NCBI GenBank assembly: GCA_026874595.1
Contig: CM049310.1
Coordinates: 85,783,056 to 85,847,055, forward strand
Length of the DNA stretch: 64,000 nucleotides
Source of the DNA: Sipunculus nudus
Lineage: Eukaryota > Annelida > Sipuncula > Golfingiida > Sipunculidae
Direction of reading: 5' to 3'
Position 1 is the stretch's first letter. Every line of letters starts with the position of its first letter. Under the pieces are notes generated by a model. The model was not told the origin of the DNA. It searched no databases and saw only the letters and a program-made list of their open reading frames with translations. The position numbers and the translations under genes are program-made. Shown piece after piece: positions 60,152 to 64,000 of this stretch.

Positions 60152-62105
60152 ATATATATATATATGTGTGTGTTTGGAATATATTTATACTTTCATACCT
60201 GAAGCTCGTTTAGAAGCATTGCATACAGTAAAATTGTACAAATATTGTGTAATATGGCATTGATTTATACTTTTTCATGCTATTTAAAGACTTTTTTATA
60301 CTTCTCTTTTGTTAGATTTTATACTTTTTTCTTTGTAAAATTTTAAACTTTTTTCCATTACATCCAGAGTGGCAGCACTGCAGTATATAATGTAAAATAC
60401 ATGAAAAAATTTCACACTTGTTTATAGTTTTCATACTTAACAGGACAATACATTTTGCATGCAGTGTATATGAGGTATTTAAGATATATGTATTGTGCCC
60501 ATCAGATGTACACTAACTTGTATTGGAAATTTGCTTGAACAGTTTGACTGCAATTTATCACTAAATATTTATATATGAAGAAAATGCTTAATCTAGCATG
60601 GGAATAAAATTAAATATCCTTAATAAGGCCTTACAGTCTGTCCTTTTGCAGGTCAGGGATTGACATTTTGATGACATTCAGTGTATTTGTTTTATAAGTA
60701 TCTTCAGATAGAGCCCAGTTTATTCTTCATTGCAGGTCAGAGTGTCAGAGTCAAGTCGTTATACTGAGAGTGATATATCTTCTACAAGCAAAGACTCTGT
60801 AGGTAAGTCTGGGAATTTTGTCTTAAGTATCTTAAATGACTAAAAAAATTGTTTTATCTTCTAAGTTTTCCTGTGAAGTGGCATTTTGTTGGCTACATGG
60901 GCTGGTCTGTTTAGTTTCAGATTCATCCACCAGAGGTCATTACCATATTTAGTGAAATTGATCTCTGATTTCATATCCTCCACTTTCAAACTGGATCTCG
61001 TGTTCTTAACAATAAAAATGGAAACATATGCAACTGAATTCATGATTATTACTGTTTTATGTGAATAATGTCAGAGCATGCTTTGCTGTGTATTAATTAA
61101 GTCAGAGTTAAAGAGGTTAATGTGGGATGATGATTGGGGGGGGGGGGGTGGGTATAGTCTGATATCACTGATGATGTCAGTCTCATTTGACTTGCCTCTT
61201 TGCCTTCCTGGTTTTTCAGACTTGTTCATTCCTGCAGCTTCTCTCTCTGCCCGCAGAGGAGCATAGAAACAAACAGCCATAACAACCCAAGCAGCCATAA
61301 TACATGCTAGAGGGTTATTCATTTGCGTGAAGACTTTTGCTAGAATTTTTAGCACTTTTGAAAAGACTTTTTTTTTATTTTCAGTCCACCGACCAAGAAG
61401 AAGTGAATCCAAAAGCAGTGTTTACCAGTCGTCTACCTCAGCCCCTAGCTCTGCCTCACATCGCAAGAAACGGCTTCCCACAAAACCGGTAAGAAATCTG
61501 CAGTCAGATGTATGGGATATAATTTTGATGACTCTCTATAATTAAGTCTAGGAGTAAAAAAAAGGTTCTGGTAGTTACCTGATATTTACCATTATCAAAA
61601 CTATTTATATTGGAAAAGACTTTTGGAATATTTCAATTTTCTTAATGATACGCTCATCTTAGAAAGGCCGTATTATGATATACCCAGTGTCTGTCTATAT
61701 TACTGTCTGTTCACTTTTAGGTGTCACCTCAATAAATTACCAGGGCTTTGATGATTTACACAGACTCGCTGTAACCACTTAACAACATCATCTTGCTGGA
61801 GTTTGATTCTAGGCAAAATGCACGCATATTTAATGAGGACAGAGGTCACAAGACATACAAACAAAATGTTCTCTTGCAGTGCTCTTGTTATACTTAGTTT
61901 ACTTCACAGTTTTTAACTTTTATCTTGATTAGGGATTTTGTTTTCACCTTTGTTAGTGTCTTTGTCAGTTTGTTTATGTCTTTATGAGTAGTATCATGCT
62001 AAAACCACTTGACTGATTTCCACAAAATGTTTTTGACAGGTAGGACGTCAGCCAGAGAAGATCCAATTAAATGTCAGGGCAGATCCCAAAAAAGGGGAAA
62101 ATCAA
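31908..62105 (+). CDS. AKNA: AKNA orthologue, C-terminal part outside the window
   Basis: Eleven exons join in frame to about 1135 residues. Four blocks identify the family: AEAENVIDAFRTGAKVNLYA (human AEAENTIDQLRLGAKVNLF); FQTLLQIDQLSPEEQQ with IKAAY and EYQQGRDEH; DLFKLGRKLDDLEHHVE followed by DINVDV; and LRTLHKDYDDLMNHYRRLKQ. They occur in the same order as in vertebrate AKNA. The protein begins acidic and low in complexity (about 1-400), then has a Ser/Pro/Arg repeat region (about 405-483), a charged coiled coil (about 615-664) and several short helical segments. AKNA recruits microtubule-nucleating machinery at centrosomes; its older description is as an AT-hook transcription factor. No GRP-type AT hook is visible here. 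Exon 11 is the least certain. Confidence 0.9.
33111..33550. mobile_element. piggyBac-like MITE, copy 2
   Basis: 440 bp, ends AGGGACATAATC and GATTGGGCCCCT, flanked on both sides by TTAA (33107-33110 and 33551-33554). Homologous to 16373-16846. It sits six bases from the start of the 1.5 kb dimeric repeat. Confidence 0.75.
33556..35073. repeat. 1.5 kb dispersed repeat, copy 1, internally dimeric
   Basis: Nearly collinear with 62496-64000 in the same orientation. It opens with an imperfect hairpin (TAGCTCAGCTGACT, ATA, AGTCATCTGAGCTA) and a GTCCGTCC-rich stretch. Two diverged half-units follow, each starting TTAGATGTCCCCAAAATCTC (33709 and 34390) and running through ATATTAAGGAAAAACCTC and CTGCCTAATATCAAAACCAC. 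No credible protein. Superfamily unknown. Confidence 0.85.
35472..37055. mobile_element. Helitron-like non-autonomous element with 323-bp tandem core
   Basis: Starts with TC (TCTGGAGATACTATGG). It ends with a 15-base hairpin (GGCACC-TGC-GGTGCC, 37028-37042), nine bases, then CTAG followed by T, the classical Helitron 3' end. The core is about four tandem units near 323 bp, for example GATCTTGGAAAGTATTGTCA at 36070 and 36393. Tandem-core elements of this kind resemble the bivalve pearl type. No Rep/helicase frame is present. Confidence 0.75.
37370..38218. repeat. Diverged dispersed repeat ending in CCCATGGG
   Basis: Contains GTACATGCCAGAAATT and TAATGTACCTTGTCAA, also seen in the 33556 and 54880 repeats. 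It ends CCGTGACCCATGGGTCCCTTG. A related end (CATGACCCGTGGGTCACTTG) is at 56436. Boundaries are approximate. Confidence 0.35.
38694..38959 (-). pseudogene. Exon-like segment in AKNA intron 1, possible BESS-type C-terminus
   Basis: After a strong minus-strand acceptor (ATATACTACAG ending at 38960) an open frame of about 87 codons starts EMKMSDEDSEDEDSKLL and ends KLPYPCWFHKA-stop. The acidic start, then the helical pattern NMFQTVIYRNL with DRLNDLLLKL, resembles the C-terminal dimerisation helix of MADF/BESS or Myb-like proteins. Upstream minus-strand exons that join in phase were not found. It may be the last exon of a nested gene, a decayed gene or a transposon helper-protein remnant. Confidence 0.35.
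39443..42866. mobile_element. Foldback element with tandem-repeat arms
   Basis: Inverted ends TCCCTTACCGAAACTTATGC (left) and TCCCTTACCAAAACTTATGC (right, read inverted). Both arms are built of GCATGGAAC/GCCTGGAAC words in opposite orientation: left about 39443-40442, right about 42515-42866. The middle (40443-42514) is unique-looking. ATT lies on both flanks and could be a 3-bp target duplication. It interrupts the surrounding element, whose sequence resumes at once on the right. No transposase recognised. Confidence 0.8.
39796..40442. repeat. Satellite of about 11 units, each a near-perfect 45-bp palindrome
   Basis: Units of 57-63 bp. The core ATGCATGGAACATGC, a TGGATA-A-TATCCA centre and GCATGTTCCATGCAT form an inverted repeat of two 22-base arms around one base, with a single arm mismatch (A/C). 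Several units are identical in this core (near 40035, 40155, 40269 and 40329). A spacer of about 15 bp (CTTTACAATGCATGG type) separates units. Confidence 0.92.
49168..51288 (+). CDS. AKNA: AKNA exon 2: acidic region, SPSR repeats, coiled coil and GAKVNL motif
   Basis: 2121 nt, residues 27-733, acceptor TCTGTAG, donor CAAG|GTAGGA, phase 1 in and out. An upstream in-frame ATG at 49065 lies in the intron and is not used. Content: acidic Ser-rich segment with a Gln/Glu run near residue 318; TKIP at 408-411, directly before three diverged Ser/Pro/Arg repeats of about 20 residues (414-483); Pro/Glu-rich PEPVPEPVP stretch; Lys/Glu-rich coiled coil (about 615-664); and the family signature ending GAKVNL at 667-672. 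Length and order match the central part of vertebrate AKNA. Confidence 0.93.
51722..51939 (+). CDS. AKNA: AKNA exon 3
   Basis: 218 nt, residues 734-806, acceptor TGTATGCAG, donor AGG|GTGAGA, phase 1 in and 0 out. It encodes a Ser/Thr-rich segment (SRSTSRASQ), an acidic patch (LPDDLNEEDLTETL) and a helix ending LQLQDLAER that continues into exon 4. The downstream intron holds a complete foldback transposon (52554-54626). Confidence 0.85.
52554..54626. mobile_element. Foldback element in AKNA intron 3
   Basis: 2073 bp, with inverted arms of about 300 bp that begin TACGGTGGCTCG on both sides and continue through GACATGCACAAAATTATTTT. The arms then repeat ATCTCGTTCCCACGCGATAA and CTCGTGGCCACGCG units. 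Direct flanks GTTTTA (52548-52553 and 54627-54632) suggest a 6-bp target duplication, though a TA-based reading is possible. The interior has long AT microsatellites (53489-53551, 53897-54027), G/C runs and a further inverted GGCGGCAAAACCATTGGGG pair. No transposase. Confidence 0.85.
54880..55280. repeat. Degenerate copy of the 1.5 kb dispersed repeat
   Basis: Retains landmarks in order: the hairpin (GACTGTAAGTCAACTGAGC), GACTGGCACTTTTTGACACTG, TTGAACCTA and GTACATGCCAGGAATAAGGTC. It is much more diverged than the 33556 and 62496 copies. It abuts the acceptor of AKNA exon 4. Confidence 0.6.
55294..55476 (+). CDS. AKNA: AKNA exon 4: conserved helical block
   Basis: 183 nt, residues 807-867, phase 0 at both ends, acceptor GGTTTTGCAG, donor GAG|GTAACC. 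The block LDAFQTLLQIDQLSPEEQQE with KIKAAYDKVQTEY corresponds to the human AKNA segment FERLIQAGRLMPQDQ with LKAAHAALEEEY. A degenerate copy of the dispersed 1.5 kb repeat family lies directly upstream in the intron. Confidence 0.92.
55796..55824. repeat. (TTATC)n microsatellite
   Basis: Five tandem CTTAT/TTATC units in AKNA intron 4, directly before a SINE; possibly the expanded tail of that SINE. Confidence 0.85.
55829..56147 (-). mobile_element. tRNA-derived SINE, minus strand
   Basis: The minus-strand head GGTGTAATGGTTAGGGCGCT holds an A-box-like TGGTGTAATGG, and the tail ends TTTGATATCAAAC near 55829 next to a TTATC repeat. Same family as 31345-31695 and 61149-61345. Confidence 0.65.
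57142..57367 (+). CDS. AKNA: AKNA exon 5: second conserved helix and basic tail
   Basis: 226 nt, residues 868-942 plus one base, acceptor GAACCAG, donor GCAG|GTAATA. GDLFKLGRKLDDLEHHVEG parallels human AEIYRLGSCLEELKEHID. DINVDV then parallels human HVNVEV, and a basic SRRRPSSGS stretch follows. The SRRRP stretch is not an AT hook, because the GRP core is missing. Confidence 0.92.
57394..58015. mobile_element. MITE with ACTGTGGTTGG termini, second copy
   Basis: Left end TACTGTGGTTGGCTTCATAT, right end CAAAGCCAACCATGTA. Homologous in both terminal parts to 13485-13898. In AKNA intron 5, starting 27 bp after the exon 5 donor. Confidence 0.55.
58695..58828 (+). CDS. AKNA: AKNA exon 6: third conserved helix
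   Basis: 134 nt, residues 943-987, acceptor TTTTTTAG, donor GAT|GTTAGT, phase 1 in and 0 out. IDEQLRTLHKDYDDLMNHYR then RLKQLPQ matches the spacing of human LARLRHKELQ, YHGLMERY and VKSLPE. The donor is weaker than average, but the next exon continues in frame. Confidence 0.9.
59375..59445 (+). CDS. AKNA: AKNA exon 7
   Basis: 71 nt, residues 988-1010 plus two bases, acceptor CTCTTACAG, donor CCA|GTGAGT. It encodes QLKNVFENTPEHRRPALPPE, a short helix followed by a Pro-rich turn. The 402-bp downstream intron is mostly a Helitron-like fragment (59511 to about 59800). Confidence 0.85.
59511..59800. mobile_element. 5' fragment of the Helitron-like element
   Basis: Starts TCAGGGGATATTATGGCTTA, parallel to the 35472 copy, and follows it through GATATGGGTG, CCTATTTAAAATGAGGTCAT and GAGCATTATAAGT. 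The 3' hairpin and CTAG are missing. It fills most of AKNA intron 7 and ends about 45 bp before exon 8. Confidence 0.7.
59848..59983 (+). CDS. AKNA: AKNA exon 8
   Basis: 136 nt, residues 1011-1056, acceptor CATTTCCAG, donor AAG|GTGGGT, phase 2 in and 0 out. It encodes YNPKKGSFVPPEQLQDVMET then a Ser/Arg-rich segment (SSPRQGMGSVSARDK). No recognised domain; it belongs to the gene by splice phase and composition. Confidence 0.85.
60083..60175. repeat. CT/GT/TA compound microsatellite
   Basis: CTCTCT tract passing through GTCTCT units to (GT)n and a short (TA)n, in AKNA intron 8. Confidence 0.9.
60736..60802 (+). CDS. AKNA: AKNA exon 9
   Basis: 67 nt, residues 1057-1078 plus one base, acceptor CATTGCAG, donor GTAG|GTAAGT. 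The peptide VRVSESSRYTESDISSTSKD resembles the Ser-rich ETDSGFVGSE context of vertebrate AKNA in style. It is a likely phosphorylation-rich disordered segment. Confidence 0.83.
61149..61345 (-). mobile_element. Truncated SINE of the 55829 family
   Basis: Retains the tail landmarks (GATGATGTCAGTCTCATTTG, CTTTGCCTTCCTGG, ACAACCCAAGCAGC) but lacks the tRNA-like head. Ends about 40 bp before AKNA exon 10. Confidence 0.55.
61385..61488 (+). CDS. AKNA: AKNA exon 10
   Basis: 104 nt, residues 1079-1113, acceptor TATTTTCAG, donor CCG|GTAAGA, phase 1 in and 0 out. It encodes a basic Ser-rich stretch (VHRPRRSESKSSVYQSSTS) ending SHRKKRLPTKP. A nuclear-localisation-like basic cluster RKKR is visible. 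No GRP AT-hook core is present. Confidence 0.83.
62040..62105 (+). CDS. AKNA: Probable AKNA exon 11
   Basis: 66 nt, residues 1114-1135, phase 0 at both ends, acceptor TTTTTGACAG. It encodes VGRQPEKIQLNVRADPKKGE then NQ. The donor CAA|GTAGGA is the first unit of a minisatellite that repeats GTAGGATT many times downstream. Reading through would reach a TAG within a few units. Supported by frame and acceptor only. Confidence 0.5.
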
Positions 62106-62480
62106 GTAGGATTATTTAGCCTTGGAAGTAGAATTGGTCAGCTGTGGCAGTAGGATTGTTAAGCTATGATAATAGGGATTTTTCAGCCTTGGCAGTGGGA
62201 TTGTTAGCTTTGGCAGTAGGATTGTTTAGTTTTGGCAGTAGGATTGTTTAGTTTTGGCAGTAAGATTGTTCAGCTTTGGCAGTAGGATTGTTCAGCTTTT
62301 GCAGTGGAAAATATTTAGCTTTGGGAGTAGGATTATTTAGCTTTGGCAGAAGGATTGTCAAGCTTTGGCAGTACGATTGTTTAGCTTTGGCAGTAGGATT
62401 GTTTAGATTTGGCACTAGGGTTGTTTCGCTTTTGCAGTAGGGTTGCATCATTTTGACAGTATGATTGTCTAGCTTTGGCA
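62106..62480. repeat. Minisatellite, unit about 23 bp, adjoining AKNA exon 11
   Basis: About 15 units of the form GGCAGTAGGATTGTTTAGCT then TTG, starting at the exon 11 donor itself, so each unit repeats the GTAGGATT donor-like word. Confidence 0.9.
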
Positions 62481-62495
62481 GTAGAATGGCTTCAT

Positions 62496-64000
62496 TAGCT
62501 CAGCTGACTATAAGTCATCTGAGCTAGAGTCATGGTCCATTGTCCGTCGTCCGTCCGTCTGGATGTCCGTCCGTAAGACTGGCACATTTCGACACCATTG
62601 GACCTACGAATCTGAATTTCGGCATACAGTTAGATGTCCCCATAATCTCCTACCATGCCAAAATTGGTCAATAGGACTTCGTCCCTTTGAGATATTAAGG
62701 AAAAACCTCAATTTATTATTAGAAATCTATTTTCACACTTCAGAACTGCCTAATATCAAAACCACTCATCTGGTTTTCTTCATATTTACCATAAATATTC
62801 CTCTATATAGTTCCTATGTACATGCCAGATATTAAGTCAGTATTATATAATTTAAAAAAGTTATGGGCCCAAACATAATGGACTTTATAAAAAAATCAGG
62901 AAGATATTTAGTCACTTAAGACCAAAAGTGTTAAAGGTAGGGACTTTTTTTTCCAGTAATACAACTTTAATTAATCAAAATTTAATTGTATACCAAAAAT
63001 TAGATCAAAATTTGTTAAATTTTTTTAAATATTGGCAAAAATATAGAATTGGTACCTTAAATTTTGCCCAACTTTGGCCATGGCACGTTTTTTTCCTGTA
63101 AGTACTGTGGATTTAATTTTCACACCATGTATACATAAGGATTTATTCTGTTAAAATCTGAAATTTGAAAATAAAAGCTGCAAAATTAGGCTAGTTATTG
63201 AATTTTTTTGGAGGCTCTTGTTGTTTTCCCTTACATTGTCAAGCAGTCCACTTTGATGACTGTAGGTCATTCAGTGCACATCTCTATGCTCCCCAGGCTG
63301 TTGACATATTTTTAGATGTCCCAAAAATCTCCTACCTTACCAAAAATTGGGTCATTAGGAACTTGTTCCTTCGAGATATTATGGAAAAAAAACTCTGTTT
63401 TTTCCATAAAAAAGCCATTGTTACACTTCAAGGCTGCCTAATATCAAAACCACTGATCTGTTTTTGATTGTATTTAGTATTCACATTCTTTTATACATTT
63501 TCTACGAACATACCAAAAATTAGGTCAGTATTGGGTATTATTTTGAAGTTATGGGCCAAAACAGAAAACAATTTTTTTAAAAATCAGGAAATATATTTAC
63601 TCACCTAACATGAGAATTGCTGAACCTAGAGACTTTTTTTCAGGAATATAACTTTATTTAATCAAGATTCAATTGTTTACCCAAAATTAGATCTGAATTT
63701 TGCAAAATTTTCAAGTTATTAGCATTAATAAAAAATCAATACCTTAAATTTTGTCCAACTTTGGCACTGTTGATTTAATTTTCCCAGCATAAATGCATAA
63801 GGATTTAATCTTTTAAAATCTGAACTTTCAAAAGAAATTGATTGGAATGAATAGCTTTTATTCATGTTTTCACACACCATGTCAAGTGTTGTTTACATCT
63901 AGCCCACCTAGTAGTACAGCCTTCACTTGCATTATGTAACCCACCCCAGGCAGCTTGCCTTGGCCCAGCCTGGCCACTACTAGCAGGATCCCCCTCTGCC
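62496..64000. repeat. 1.5 kb dispersed repeat, copy 2, cut by the window end
   Basis: Direct-orientation copy of 33556-35073 with few differences, including the opening hairpin, both half-units (TTAGATGTCC at 62631 and 63313) and the CACCCCAGGCAGCTTGCC segment. No gene in it. Confidence 0.85.

Overview
The window is animal nuclear DNA: AT-rich, with genes split into small GT-AG exons by large introns, and with many non-autonomous transposons and satellites. Taken together, the long tandem-core repeats with GC-rich terminal hairpins, the tRNA-derived SINEs and the gene density suggest a mollusc, probably a bivalve. That is an inference; no species-level marker was read.

Two conserved genes are present, arranged head to head, and both run off the window. 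On the minus strand (14737 down to at least 323) is a whirlin (WHRN) orthologue. Its visible domain order is harmonin-homology domain 1, PDZ1, PDZ2, harmonin-homology domain 2, followed by part of the linker. PDZ3 should lie left of base 1. On the plus strand (31908 to at least 62105) is an AKNA orthologue. It has one short first coding exon, a 17 kb intron, a 2.1 kb exon carrying an acidic region, a Ser/Pro/Arg repeat region and a coiled coil, and then at least nine small exons. Its C-terminus lies to the right. In human the two genes are also immediate neighbours (9q32, from memory), so this looks like an old conserved gene pair.

Layout: 1-2463 is WHRN intron plus one likely extra exon. 2464-14737 holds nine well-supported WHRN exons, and the introns carry three tandem-repeat arrays. 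14738-31848 is intergenic; it has a GC-box promoter candidate for WHRN near 15.74 kb, a possible AKNA promoter and leader exon near 19.85-19.96 kb, and several DNA-transposon remnants. 31987-49167 is AKNA intron 1, packed with repeats: a TTAA-flanked MITE, a 1.5 kb dimeric repeat, a Helitron-like element, and a second tandem-core element split by a 3.4 kb foldback element. The foldback arm carries a satellite whose units are themselves near-perfect palindromes. 49168-62105 holds AKNA exons 2-11, with a 2.07 kb foldback element in intron 3. 62106-64000 is a minisatellite followed by a second copy of the 1.5 kb dimeric repeat.

Functionally, whirlin scaffolds actin-rich protrusions and ciliary/periciliary complexes through PDZ binding, and AKNA organises microtubules at centrosomes. 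Nothing in the sequence shows that the two are co-regulated. The least expected content is in the non-coding DNA: two foldback elements, a Helitron-like element with a textbook 3' end, and a tandem array that places repeated donor-like sites next to an AKNA exon. All exon calls rest on reading-frame continuity, splice signals and remembered family sequence; no alignment or transcript data were available.
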